DNA of 64,000 nucleotides, taken from the NCBI GenBank assembly GCA_030447545.1, contig JAUJOV010000002.1:1-64000 (forward strand), read 5' to 3'. This DNA is from Sphingomicrobium sp. (GTDB lineage: Bacteria; Pseudomonadota; Alphaproteobacteria; Sphingomonadales; Sphingomonadaceae). The notes under the pieces are model-generated. The model was given only the letters and a program-made list of their open reading frames with translations, had not been told where the DNA came from and made no database searches. The position numbers and the translations under genes are program-made. Positions 34,822 through 42,963 of this stretch are shown here, piece after piece (position 1 is the stretch's first letter; each line of letters opens with the position of its first letter).

Positions 34822-34876
34822 ATCCTCCCCGGCAGGCCGGGGGAGGGGGACCGCGCAAAGCGCGGTGGAGGGGGCT
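34822..34876. repeat. Dispersed palindromic repeat (family B), second copy
   Basis: TCCTCCCCGGCAGGCCGGGG, then GAGGGGGACCGCGC, AAAGCGCGGTGGAGGGGGC. Two nested hairpins are possible (CCCCGGCaGGCCGGGG and CCGCGCaaaGCGCGG). Matches the copy at the cupin 3' end. It follows rnpB by one base and may act in its termination or processing. Confidence 0.6.
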
Positions 34877-34911
34877 TTCGGCACCTCGCAAACCCTCTTA
34901 CTTGAGACCCG

Positions 34912-35445
34912 ATGGCCAGGCAGAAGAGATCCGACGATTGGGGTTTCCCGCGCTGGCGCGCCTACGGCAGCGGCCGCGGCGCGGCCCGGGTGCGGCTGTG
35001 CGACCGCGACGGCTGCGACAGGCCAGGCGACCGGCCTGCGCCCAAGGCTCCGAACAGTCGCGAGCGCTGGTATTTCTGCGAAGCCCATGCGGCCGAGTAC
35101 AACAAGAACTGGAACTACTTCGCCGGTCTCGACCCCGAAGAAGCCGCCAGGCGCGCGGCCGACGAGGAGCAGGGCGCCTCGGGCTTCCGCCGTTCGGCGC
35201 ACTGGCAATGGGGCGGCCCCGGCGACGGATCCCGGAGCCGCGACGAGATGCGTGCGCTCGACGCGCTCGAGCTCGACAGCGACGCCGAGTTCAAGGACGT
35301 CAAGGCCGCCTACCGCCGCCTCGCCAAGGAGAACCACCCGGACGTGAAGCCCGGCGACGAGGAGGCCGCCGGCCGCTTCCAGAAGGTGCAGGCAGCCTAC
35401 GACGTGCTTCGCAAGTCCGAAGAGCGGAAGAACGGCAAGGCCTGA
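34912..35445 (+). CDS. DnaJ-domain (J-domain) protein
   Basis: 177 aa. The C-terminal third is a J-domain: ALDALELDSDAEFKDVKAAY, RRLAKENHPDVKPGDEEAAG with the HPD tripeptide, and RFQKVQAAYDVLRKS. The N-terminal region has cysteines and a His arranged as C-x4-C...FCEAHAAEYN (LCDRDGCDRPGDRPAPKAPN, RWYFCEAHAAEYNKNWNYF), a possible metal site. Arrangement resembles J-proteins conserved in alphaproteobacteria near bolA/sufE-type genes. Would act as an Hsp70 co-chaperone; client unknown. Confidence 0.88.
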   Translation: MARQKRSDDWGFPRWRAYGSGRGAARVRLCDRDGCDRPGDRPAPKAPNSRERWYFCEAHAAEYNKNWNYFAGLDPEEAARRAADEEQGASGFRRSAHWQWGGPGDGSRSRDEMRALDALELDSDAEFKDVKAAYRRLAKENHPDVKPGDEEAAGRFQKVQAAYDVLRKSEERKNGKA

Positions 35446-35449
35446 CGGT

Positions 35450-35866
35450 TCAGGCGGCGAGGCGCTCCGCGGTCTGCCTGACGAGCGCGATCATGTTTGG
35501 AACGCCCTGAGTGCGGTTGGCGCTCAAATGCTTTTGCAGCTCGAACGGAGCTAGAGCGGCTGCGACGTCCATGCCCGCGACCTTGTCCGGGGCTTTGTCC
35601 TGCACCGCCGAAAGCACCAGCGCGACGATGCCCTTCGTGATCGCGGCATTGCTGTCCGCAAGGAAATGCAGCCGCCGGTCGTCGCTCGTGGTCGGATAGA
35701 CCCACACCGAGGCCGAGCAGCCGGGCACCTTCGTCGCGTCCGTCTTCAATGCCTCGGGCATCGGCTCGAGCTTTCGCCCCAGGTCGATCAGCAGCCGATA
35801 GCGATCCTCGCGGTCGAGCAGCTGGTACTCGTCGAGCACATCTTCGATGGGCGGAAGGCCGGTCAC
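35450..35866 (-). CDS. sufE: SufE-family sulfur acceptor
   Basis: 138 aa from the GTG at 35866. SufE fold: EYQLLDREDRYRLLIDLGRK, then DATKVPGCSASVWVYPTTSD, in which the Cys of VPGCSASVW is the persulfide carrier, and GIVALVLSAVQDKAPDKV. Accepts sulfur from a cysteine desulfurase such as SufS for Fe-S cluster assembly. It is the last gene downstream of the Psp genes on the minus strand (35 bp gap), and may be cotranscribed with them. The start is uncertain. Confidence 0.88.
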   Translation of the reverse strand: MTGLPPIEDVLDEYQLLDREDRYRLLIDLGRKLEPMPEALKTDATKVPGCSASVWVYPTTSDDRRLHFLADSNAAITKGIVALVLSAVQDKAPDKVAGMDVAAALAPFELQKHLSANRTQGVPNMIALVRQTAERLAA

Positions 35867-35900
35867 GGGCGCGAGATAGTGCTCCTGTGCCCGACTGTCA

Positions 35901-36179
35901 TCAGAGGTGTCGCAGCGCTTCGATCTCGTGGCGGAGCAGCGGATTGCCGTCGGTAGCGATACGCTCCAGCACATGGACGCGTTGCCGCAACTCATCAATT
36001 TCCGGGCTGCGCTGCGGCTGCTGCGGGCCGACCGGGTGAGGAGCGAGCGCCGCGGTGGCTCCCGCCTCGAGCACCGCGACTTTCTTCTTCAGCTTCCGGT
36101 TCACGTACACCAGCCGCACCACGCACAGCGTGAGTGCAATAGTGATCAACAGCATCATGAAGAATTCGTCTTCTGACAT
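35901..36179 (-). CDS. Small membrane protein with PspB-like coiled coil (Psp locus gene 6)
   Basis: 92 aa. One N-terminal transmembrane helix (MMLLITIALTLCVVRLVYVN), a Lys-rich stop-transfer (RKLKKKV), a Pro/Gln linker, then a C-terminal coiled coil ending DELRQRVHVLERIATDG and HEIEALRHL. The last segment is closely related to the tails of the next two upstream genes and of PspB/PspC. It is the last small gene of the Psp run. Function not known; a Psp membrane partner is the best guess. Confidence 0.72.
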   Translation of the reverse strand: MSEDEFFMMLLITIALTLCVVRLVYVNRKLKKKVAVLEAGATAALAPHPVGPQQPQRSPEIDELRQRVHVLERIATDGNPLLRHEIEALRHL

Positions 36180-36206
36180 CTGCGATTCCCCTTGTTCTGA
36201 CTTTCC

Positions 36207-36446
36207 CTAGCGGTCGCGGAGCTCCTCGATCTGCCTGCCGAGGCTGTTCTCCTTCTCGACCGTGATCCGTTCGAGAACCTTGAGACGTTCCTTGAGCTCG
36301 GAGACTTCTTCGCGAAGCCGCAGCGTCTCCGCTCCTGCCTCCGGGTTCGCTGGAGCCGAGTGGCGGGACTGGTATCTCGCCTTGAGCACCATCGCGATCA
36401 TCGCCAGCGCGACGATCGCCACGACCATGATCTGGCCACCGCTCAT
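36207..36446 (-). CDS. Small membrane protein with PspB-like coiled coil (Psp locus gene 5)
   Basis: 79 aa: transmembrane helix IMVVAIVALAMIAMVLKARY, short Pro/Ala linker, coiled coil REEVSELKERLKVLERITVE and RQIEELRDR. Overlaps the end of the previous gene by 4 bp (ATGA), so the two are coupled. Architecture equals PspB (TM plus coiled coil) although overall similarity to pspB is confined to the tail. Confidence 0.74.
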   Translation of the reverse strand: MSGGQIMVVAIVALAMIAMVLKARYQSRHSAPANPEAGAETLRLREEVSELKERLKVLERITVEKENSLGRQIEELRDR

Positions 36447-36727
36447 TGAACCTTGTCTCCGCTCTTCAGCCGCGGCTTGTCGCGCAGCGCCTCGATTTGC
36501 GCGGCGGTCTGCATGCCGCCGTCAGTGACAATCTTTTCAAGCACCCGGACGCGCGCTTCAAGCTCGGCGTTGCTGGCGGCGTACTGGGCCGCTTTTTCGG
36601 CAGCCAGACTGGCCTCTAGCTCCAACTTCCTTTCCTTGAGCCTCATCCAGCGGGTCATAATGGCAGTGAGAGCCATGATCGGAAGGCCGATGACGATCAG
36701 TGCTATGAAGACTTGGCCTGGTCCCAT
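36443..36727 (-). CDS. Small membrane protein with PspB-like coiled coil (Psp locus gene 4)
   Basis: 94 aa: transmembrane helix VFIALIVIGLPIMALTAIMT, basic segment RWMRLKERKLELEASLAAEK, coiled coil NAELEARVRVLEKIVTDGG and AQIEALRDKPRL. Lies 22 bp after pspC. The sequence GQVFIALIVIGLP resembles the PspB helix (IPILFIGLPW). Likely a PspB paralogue. Confidence 0.75.
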   Translation of the reverse strand: MGPGQVFIALIVIGLPIMALTAIMTRWMRLKERKLELEASLAAEKAAQYAASNAELEARVRVLEKIVTDGGMQTAAQIEALRDKPRLKSGDKVQ

Positions 36728-36748
36728 GTCGCATCCTCCGTTGGGCGC

Positions 36749-37138
36749 CTAGCGCAGCTGCTCGATCTCGCGCGCGAGCGAGCGGTTCTCGGTCGTCACA
36801 TAGCTCTCCACGTCGGCGAGCCGGCGGTCGATGTCCTTGAGCCGTAGCCGGATGTCGCGGGCAGTGCTGGCCGGCGAGGCGCGTACCGCGCGCCAGAACT
36901 CGCGCTCCTCCCTGTCGCTGCTCTCCAGCTCGCGCGGCTTCTTGGGCGCGACGACGCCGGCGATGAAATAGACGGGCAGGATGGATCCGCTGCTCAGGAC
37001 GATGGCCGCGACCATGCAGATCCGCACGAGGGTGACGTCGAACCCGGTGTAATCCGCGATGCCTGCGCAGATTCCCATGATCTTGCCGTTGCGCTTGTCG
37101 CGGTAGAAGCGCGTCCGGCTGGGGGGCTGGTAGGCCAT
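36749..37138 (-). CDS. pspC: Phage shock protein C
   Basis: 129 aa. PspC domain at residues about 8-70: RFYRDKRNGKIMGICAGIAD, YTGFDVTLVRICMVAAIVLS and LPVYFIAGVVAPKKP. A C-terminal cytosolic helix ends DIDRRLADVESYVTTENRSL AREIEQLR in two parts, the same tail signature as its small neighbours. In E. coli PspC with PspB senses membrane damage and releases PspF from PspA. Lies 3 bp from pspB. Confidence 0.93.
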   Translation of the reverse strand: MAYQPPSRTRFYRDKRNGKIMGICAGIADYTGFDVTLVRICMVAAIVLSSGSILPVYFIAGVVAPKKPRELESSDREEREFWRAVRASPASTARDIRLRLKDIDRRLADVESYVTTENRSLAREIEQLR

Positions 37139-37141
37139 GGC

Positions 37142-37444
37142 TTACTCTCCGCTCCTGATCCGGCTCGTGCTGCGGGCGCGGCTGCGGACGGCGCTCAGCT
37201 CTTCCTCGATCCGGGCAGTCTGGTCGGGGAGGCAGTGCTGCCGCCAGTTGGGGTTCTCGGCGGTCATGATCCGTTCGATCGTGCACAGCCGGTCGTCGAG
37301 CCGCCGTGCGAGGTCGTGCAGCTCGTCCAGCAGCTTTTCGTCGGTCATCGTGAGGGTCTTCGCCTGCTTCCACTTGGTCACGTAGTGAAAGATCAGCCAC
37401 GGCAGCCCGATGAACAGGATCGGTATGACAATAAGCTCTTCCAT
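37142..37444 (-). CDS. pspB: Phage shock protein B
   Basis: 100 aa. N-terminal helix VIPILFIGLPWLIFHYVTKW, the canonical PspB opening (lFvlf.gPiWLilHY), then KLLDELHDLARRLDDRLCTI and ERIMTAENPNWR coiled coil. Six bp from pspA. The last 25 residues are Arg/Ser-rich. Confidence 0.92.
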   Translation of the reverse strand: MEELIVIPILFIGLPWLIFHYVTKWKQAKTLTMTDEKLLDELHDLARRLDDRLCTIERIMTAENPNWRQHCLPDQTARIEEELSAVRSRARSTSRIRSGE

Positions 37445-37450
37445 CGCTTG

Positions 37451-38119
37451 TTATTCCCCCTTGCGCCTGAGCGCGGCCTTCATGGCCTCAAGTTCCGCGT
37501 CCACTTTCTCGGCGGATCTCAGCTCTGAGATTTCCTCCTCGAGGCTCTTTGGGCCTGTCATGCCCAGCGCGTCGGCGCGCCCTTCGGCGAAGTCGGCGCG
37601 CCGCTCGAGCAGCTCGAACTTGCTGAACGCGTCCTCGGTGCGGCCGCTGTTGAGGATCTCGCGCGCCTTGGCACGGGTCACGGCGCTTTCGAGCCGCGCC
37701 GCGATCGCATTCTGGCGGGCTCGCGCCTCGCGCAGCTTGGCCTGGAGCTTGGCGATGTCCCCCTCATAGCCCTTGAGCGTCTCGTCGATCAGGTCGATCT
37801 CGGCTTTCAGCCCGGCGGCCATGTCGGCCGCCTTCTGCCGCTCGACCAGCGCCGCCTTGGCGAGGTCCTCCCGGTCCTTCGACAGCGCAAGCTCGGCCTT
37901 TTCGGTCCAGCTTGCCTGAAGCTCCTCGAGCCGCTTCATCGCGCGGCGCATTTCCTTGCCGTCGGCGATCGACCGAGCCGCCTGCGCGCGGACCTCGACC
38001 AGCGTCTCCTCCATCTCGAGGATGATCATCCGGATCATCCGCGCCGGGTCCTCCGAGCGGTCGAGAAGCTCGGTCATGTTGGCCGCGAAAATGTCCCGCG
38101 TACGGGAAAAGATGCCCAT
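37451..38119 (-). CDS. pspA: Phage shock protein A
   Basis: 222 aa. PspA/IM30 family member, an ESCRT-III-like peripheral membrane protein that protects the inner membrane and inhibits PspF. Opens MGIFSRTRDIFAANMTELLD with RSEDPARMIRMIILEMEETL, followed by a long coiled coil rich in KAELALSKDREDLAKAALVE-type heptads. First gene of the minus-strand Psp run, preceded by a sigma-54-type promoter at 38166-38181. Confidence 0.96.
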   Translation of the reverse strand: MGIFSRTRDIFAANMTELLDRSEDPARMIRMIILEMEETLVEVRAQAARSIADGKEMRRAMKRLEELQASWTEKAELALSKDREDLAKAALVERQKAADMAAGLKAEIDLIDETLKGYEGDIAKLQAKLREARARQNAIAARLESAVTRAKAREILNSGRTEDAFSKFELLERRADFAEGRADALGMTGPKSLEEEISELRSAEKVDAELEAMKAALRRKGE

Positions 38120-38165
38120 CCTAAGTCACTCCGCAATCGTAACAGGCCGTCACGCAAATTCCTTA

Positions 38166-38181
38166 TACAAGAGCCGTGCCA
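38166..38181 (-). promoter_or_regulatory. Sigma-54 promoter of the psp genes
   Basis: Read on the minus strand: TGGCACG, 4 bp, TTGTA. The sigma-54 consensus is TGGCACG-N4-TTGCW, so only one base of the -12 box differs and the GG/G spacing is exact. It lies 47 bp upstream of the pspA ATG, and PspF, a sigma-54 activator, is encoded divergently next to it. Confidence 0.85.
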
Positions 38182-38183
38182 GT

Positions 38184-38238
38184 TTCCGGGAATGGCCGGA
38201 AAAAAGGAAATCCCGCCGTTTTCCGGGACTTCCGGCGG
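38184..38238. promoter_or_regulatory. Putative PspF upstream activating sites
   Basis: TTCCGG (38184-38189), 6 bp, CCGGAA (38196-38201) form an inverted repeat. TTCCGG occurs twice more at 38222-38226 region and 38230-38235, within a second palindrome CCGCCG...CGGCGG (38213-38238). The sites sit directly upstream of the sigma-54 promoter, between pspA and pspF, where enhancer sites for an activator are expected. Assignment to PspF is by position. Confidence 0.6.
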
Positions 38239-38284
38239 CGAAATAACTTGCCAACAGATGGGCCTTGCCACCAACTGTCGGCGC

Positions 38285-39329
38285 ATGGAGCGGGCCAGTC
38301 AATTCGTCGGGCAAAGCCTCGCCTTTCTCGACGCGGTCGAGCGGACAAGCCGCGCCGCGCCGCTCAACCGCCCGGTGCTTGTGATCGGCGAACGCGGCAC
38401 CGGCAAGGAGCTGATCGCCGAGCGGCTCCATCGTCTCTCGCCGCGATGGGCGGGACCGCTGGTGATCATGAACTGCGCGGCGCTGCCCGAAAGCCTGATC
38501 GAGGCCGAGCTGTTCGGCCATGAGGCAGGCAGCTTCACCGGGGCGACCAAGACCCGCCACGGGCGCTTCGAGGAAGCCGACGGCGGCACCCTGTTCCTCG
38601 ACGAGCTCGGCACCCTGTCGATGCCGGCGCAGGACCGGCTGCTTCGAGCGGTCGAATATGGCGAGGTGACCCGCATCGGCGCGTCCAAGCCGATCCACGT
38701 CGACGTGCGCATCGTCGCGGCGACCAACGAGAACCTCCCGGCGCTGGTCGACCAGGGCAAGTTCCGCGCCGACCTGCTCGACCGCTTGTCGTTCGAGGTC
38801 GTGACCCTTCCGCCGTTGCGCGCGGAGCGGCGACGTGCCCTTGCTCGCCGATTTCTTCGGGCGGCGAATGGCGGTCGAGCTCGACTGGCCCAGCTGGGCG
38901 GGCTTCTCGCCGCGCGCGCTCGCAGCGCTCGAGGCCTATCCCTGGCCCGGCAATGTGCGCGAATTGCGCAATGTTGTCGAACGTGCCGTCTACCGCTGGG
39001 AGGACGCCGAACGGCCGGTCGATGCGATCCAGTTCGACCCGTTTCATTCTCCCTGGGCTCCTGCGCCAGACGCGGCTTCGGGCGCGCAACCCTACGGCGA
39101 GCGGTCTTCACCAGCGGCCGCGGTGCCGACCGCCGAGCCGGCCGCTCCGCCGCAATCCGCCGCCGACTTCCGCGCGGCCGTCGCGGAATACGAACGGACG
39201 CTGCTTCAGAATGCGCTCGCCGCCAACCGCTACAACCAGCGCGCGACGGCCTCGGCACTCAACCTGAGCTACGACCAGCTGCGCCACGCGCTCAAACGCC
39301 ACAAGCTGATGGAGGCCGACGCCGCGTGA
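38285..39329 (+). pseudogene. pspF: PspF sigma-54-dependent activator, one frameshift
   Basis: AAA+ enhancer-binding protein. From the ATG at 38285: QFVGQSLAFLDAVERTSRAA, Walker A GERGTGKELIAERLH, the sigma-54 contact loop GSFTGATK (usual GAFTGA), Walker B GGTLFLDEL, then RIVAATNENLPALVDQGKFR. Near 38826 one base shifts the frame; it resumes DVPLLADFFGRRMAVELDWP, YPWPGNVRELRNVVERAVYR, and a C-terminal Fis-type helix-turn-helix NQRATASALNLSYDQLRHAL. No N-terminal receiver, as in PspF. Repaired length about 347 aa. Divergent from pspA. Confidence 0.9.
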
Positions 39330-39371
39330 CCGCGAATGGAAGGTGAATTGCGGCGCGAACGGGCGTATCCC

Positions 39372-39881
39372 TGAAAAGGCGGGCTGAAATTGGCGTCGCA
39401 GTCGCTACCCTGACCGTGCCCGCGTCCGCTCAATTGGTGGTCACCGTCGGCAGCACGCTGGCCGAGGAGCTTTCGGGCCGCACAATCCCGAAACCCCACG
39501 TCCGAGGCTCGACGCGTGCGACCGCGCGCTGAGCCAGGAGGCGCTCACGTTCGGACAGGCTCTGACCCACGTCAACCGGGGGATCGCGCATGGTCGATGG
39601 GACCGCGAGGCGGCAGAACCGACTTCCAGACCGCAATTGCGATGGACCCGAAGCACCCGGGCCTGGCTCAACATGGCGATCCTGCAGGTCAATGGTGGCG
39701 ATTCCGCCGGCTCGATCCCACTGTTCAACCGCGCGCTGGAGCTCGGACCCGCGGAGGTCGCCTATTACGGCCGCGGCCTCGCCCATGAGCAGCGTGGCAA
39801 CATGGTCGCGACGCCGACCTGAACCGCGCCGCATCGCTGCTGGGACAAGCCGGCCGAGGAGGTGAGGTTACGCGGCGCTAG
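39372..39881 (+). pseudogene. Secreted TPR-repeat protein, heavily frameshifted
   Basis: Recognisable blocks lie in several frames: a signal-peptide end ATLTVPASAQ (about 39395-39425), DACDRALSQEALTFGQ (about 39500-39550), HVNRGIAHGR, FQTAIAMDPKHPG, WLNMAILQVNGGDSAGSIPL and FNRALELGPAEVAYYGRGLA, then DADLNRAASLLGQAGRGG with TAG at 39879-39881. The repeats fit TPR motifs. At least four indels are present and the start codon is not visible. Its stop shares CTAG with the convergent gene. Confidence 0.6.
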
Positions 39882-40428
39882 GCGCCAGGAGCGGAACGCG
39901 GTCATCGCGTAGAGCATCGGGATCGACAGCATGGTGTTGACCCGCGACGTCAGCATCGCCGTGCGCGCCGACTTCGCCTCGCAGCGTCGTCCGCCTCGAC
40001 CAGCCCCAGCGCGCGCTTCTGGTTCGGCCAGATGATGAACCAGACGTTGAACGCCATGATCAACGCCAGCCACATCCCGGTCCGATCAGCCGGAAACCTT
40101 GCTGAAGGTGAGCGCCTCGACCAGATAATGCTGCACCAACGCAAAAGCAGCGCCCCGGTGATCACCGTGAACAGCGCGCCAGCGGAAGTAGAACGGCCTT
40201 GGGCGCAATTTCGACACGCCGGCTTCAGCTCGGCGGGGATCGCCGGACCGGGATCTGCACGAAGTTGAAATAATAGAGCAGGCCGATCCAGACGATCCCG
40301 AAGAAGACGTGAAGCTGCAGGACGGCCGATGCGTTCACCTCGTCCACGTGGAAAATGGCCATCAGGGCAATCGCCAGGACCAGGCCGATTCCCAGCGTGG
40401 CGTTTAGATTCTCGAGTAGCTTGCCCAT
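39878..40428 (-). pseudogene. PuuD-like (urate oxidase N-terminal family) membrane protein, heavily frameshifted
   Basis: Starts at the ATG 40428 behind GGGGGAAG: NLNATLGIGLVLAIALMAIF, VLQLHVFFGIVWIGLLYYFN and FVQIPV. Later blocks in other frames: VITGALLL, GMWLALIMAFNVWFIIWPNQ and KRALGLVEADDA, then ARTAMLTSRVNTMLSIPMLY AMTAF in two parts. The F-N-V-W-F-I-I-W-P-N-Q-K-R block resembles the membrane domain of PuuD urate hydroxylases (DUF989). No c-type cytochrome motif (CxxCH) follows, so electron-transfer chemistry cannot be assumed. Three or more indels are present. Confidence 0.6.
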
Positions 40429-40567
40429 CACTTCCCCCTGTGATCGCGTCGCGTGGGTTTTACGGCCAGGATCCGGCTGACCGCAAGCATCGGGCGGTGA
40501 ACGCCGGACCCTCGCGCGGGGCCGCTCGTTTCCCCTGGTGACACCCCAAACGAAGAGAGAGAGAGCC

Positions 40568-41226
40568 ATGGCCTTCCGGCTGCCCAACCTGCCTTTTGCC
40601 GGTGACGCGCTCGCGCCGCACATGTCCGCCGAGACGCTCGAGTTCCACCACGGCAAGCACCATGCGGCCTACGTGAAGAAGACCAACGAGATGATTGAGG
40701 GGAAGCAGGGTCTGAGCGGCGCTTCTCTGACCGACGTGGTGCGCAGCGCCGGGAGCAGGGCGAGACAAAACTGTTCAACAACAGCGCGCAGCTGTGGAAC
40801 CACAGCTTCTTCTGGCAGTGCCTCGCGCCCGCGGACGGCCAGAGGCCGAGCGGCAGGCTCGGGAAGATGATCGACGATGGCTTCGGCGGGGTCGAGCCGA
40901 TGCTGCAGAAGCTGACCGACGAGGCGGTCAACCATTTCTCCAACGGCTGGGCATGGCTGCTGCTCGACCGCGATCAGCTCAGGATCGCCTCGCTTCACGA
41001 TGCCGACACGCCGCTGGTCCACGACGGCATGGTGCCCTTGTTCACGCTCGATGTGTGGGAGCACGCCTATTACATCGACTATCGCAACGAGCGGCCCAAG
41101 TTCGTGAACTCGGTGCTCGCGAACATCGTCAACTGGGAGTTCGTCGCGCAGAACCTCGACGGGCGGGGATCGGATCGCGCGGACCAGGATCCGGCGAGCG
41201 CGCGCGAAGCGGAGCTTACGCCTTGA
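40568..41226 (+). pseudogene. sodB: Fe/Mn superoxide dismutase, one frameshift
   Basis: Dismutates superoxide. From the ATG at 40568: AFRLPNLPFAGDALAPHMSA, ETLEFHHGKHHAAYVKKTNE with the first metal His. After DVVRSA, near 40751, the frame shifts; it resumes LFNNSAQLWNHSFFWQCLAP (second His), HFSNGWAWLLLDRDQLRIAS, and PLFTLDVWEHAYYIDYRNER (Asp and third His). The downstream part can be read as an open frame from 40867. All four metal ligands are present, so one indel restores about 219 aa. Its end overlaps the convergent ABC permease by 11 bp. Confidence 0.9.
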
Positions 41227-42025
41227 GCCGGTAGCCGGTGCGGAAGATCCAGGCGACCGCGCCAAGGCAGGCGAGCAGGAAGACCAAAGTCGCCGCGAGG
41301 CTCATCCCGAACGCGACCTCGGCCGTGCCGAAGAAGGTCCAGCGAAAGCCGTTGATCAGGTACACCACCGGGTTGAACAGGGTGACCGTTCGCCATGGCT
41401 CAGCCAGCATGTCGATCGAATAGAAGGCGCCGCCGAGGAAGGTCATCGGAGTGACCACCAGCAGCGGGATCACCTGCAGCTGCTCGAAGCCCTTGGCCCA
41501 AATGCCGACCATGAAGCCGAATAGCGAAAAGCTGATCGCGACCAGCGCGAGGTAGAGCAGCATCGCCAGCGGATGCTCGACCCGCACGTCGACGAACAGA
41601 TGCGCAGTGAGCAGGATCACCAGCGCGACGATCATCGACTTGGTCGCCGCCGCGCCGACATAGCCGAGCACCGTCTCGAGCGGCGACAGCGGGGCGGACA
41701 GGATTTCATAGATGGTGCCGGTGAACCTTGGCATGTGGATGCCGAAGCTCGCGTTGAAGATGCTTTCGGTGAACAAGGTCAGCATCATCAGCCCGGGCAC
41801 GATGAAGCTGCCGTAGTCGACGCCGCCCACTTCGCTGATGCGGCTGCCGATCGCGGAGCCGAACACGATGAAATAGAGCGATGTGGTGATCACCGGCACC
41901 GCAAGGCCGGTCCAGAGCGTGCGCCGGAATCGGTGCATCTCGAACTTGTAGATCGCCCAGACGCCGCGCGAGTTCACAGGGCTGCCCCCCATCACTCGCG
42001 CGAAAGCGGGGTCCCGCTTGTTCAC
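41216..42025 (-). CDS. ABC-2 type transporter permease
   Basis: 269 aa, six predicted membrane helices. Family blocks: [76 protein letters not shown] and [20 protein letters not shown]. The GxxFxS/D motif before the last helix pair is typical of NodJ/YadH-type ABC-2 exporters. Partner of the ATPase gene immediately upstream (stop/start overlap ATGA). Substrate unknown. Confidence 0.92.
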   Translation of the reverse strand: MNKRDPAFARVMGGSPVNSRGVWAIYKFEMHRFRRTLWTGLAVPVITTSLYFIVFGSAIGSRISEVGGVDYGSFIVPGLMMLTLFTESIFNASFGIHMPRFTGTIYEILSAPLSPLETVLGYVGAAATKSMIVALVILLTAHLFVDVRVEHPLAMLLYLALVAISFSLFGFMVGIWAKGFEQLQVIPLLVVTPMTFLGGAFYSIDMLAEPWRTVTLFNPVVYLINGFRWTFFGTAEVAFGMSLAATLVFLLACLGAVAWIFRTGYRLKA

Positions 42026-42963
42026 GCAGCCTCGCTCCTCTGCTCGCGGATCAGCCCGACGAAGATCTCCTCGAGGCTCGACTGGCGGGTCTCGAGGTCC
42101 TTGAACGCGATGCCGACGTCTCGCATCGCCGTGAGCAGCGACGGGATCCCGGTGCGCTCGGAACTGGCGTTGAAGCGGTAGGTGAGGGTGCGGCCCTCGG
42201 CGCCCAGCTCGAGGCTCCAGTCGGCAAGCTCCGCAGGCATCGCCTCGAGCGGCTCGGCCAGCTGAAGCTTCAGCTCCTTGCGGCCGAGCTTGCTCATCAG
42301 CGCCTGCTTGTCATCGACGAGGATCAGCTCGCCCTGGCGGATCACCCCGACGCGATCGGCCATTTCCTCGGCTTCCTCGATGTAGTGGGTGGTGAGGATG
42401 ATGGTCGTGCCCTTGTCGCGCAGCGCGCCGGACCAGCGCCCACATGTCGCGGCGAAGCTCGACGTCGACGCCTGCGGTCGGCTCGTCGAGGAACAGGATG
42501 TCGGGTTCATGGGCGAGCGCCTTGGCGATCATCACCCGCCGTTTCATCCCGCCCGACAGGTCCTTGATGATCGCCCGGCGCTTGTCCCACAGCGACAGGT
42601 CGCGAAGCAGCCCCTCGATCAGCTCGGGGGCCGGTGCCTTGCCGAACAATTCGCGGCTGAACGCGACCGTGCTCCACACCGGCTCGAACTGGTCGGTGTA
42701 GAGCTCCTGCGGCACCAGGCCGATGCGGCTGCGCGCGAAGCGGAAGTCGCGCTGCCAGTGCCGCCCTTCGACCAGCACCTCACCGGCGGCCGCGTTGACG
42801 ATGCCGCACACGATGTTGATCAGCGTCGTCTTGCCCGCGCCGTTGGGCCCCAGCAGAGCGAATATCTCGCCCGGCCGGATGTCGAGGTCCACCGGCTTGA
42901 GCGCCTGCGTGCCGCTCGCATAGAGCTTCGCAGCCCCCGGATCGACAGGATGGCGCCGGTCAT
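42022..42963 (-). pseudogene. ABC-2 exporter ATP-binding protein, two compensating frameshifts
   Basis: Starts at the ATG 42963 ([11 protein letters not shown]), which overlaps the yciB stop. Near 42935 the frame moves to [20 protein letters not shown] and [20 protein letters not shown] (Walker A), [10 protein letters not shown] (Q-loop), [20 protein letters not shown] (signature) and [17 protein letters not shown] (Walker B). Near 42435 it moves again to [20 protein letters not shown] (H-loop) and a C-terminal DrrA/YadG-like domain. The total length is a multiple of three, 313 residues. Drives the adjacent permease. Confidence 0.9.

Noticed and set aside
39372-40428. Genuine gene decay of the TPR and PuuD-like genes
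   Set aside because: All conserved blocks are retained in order across several frames, which fits sequence error better than decay.
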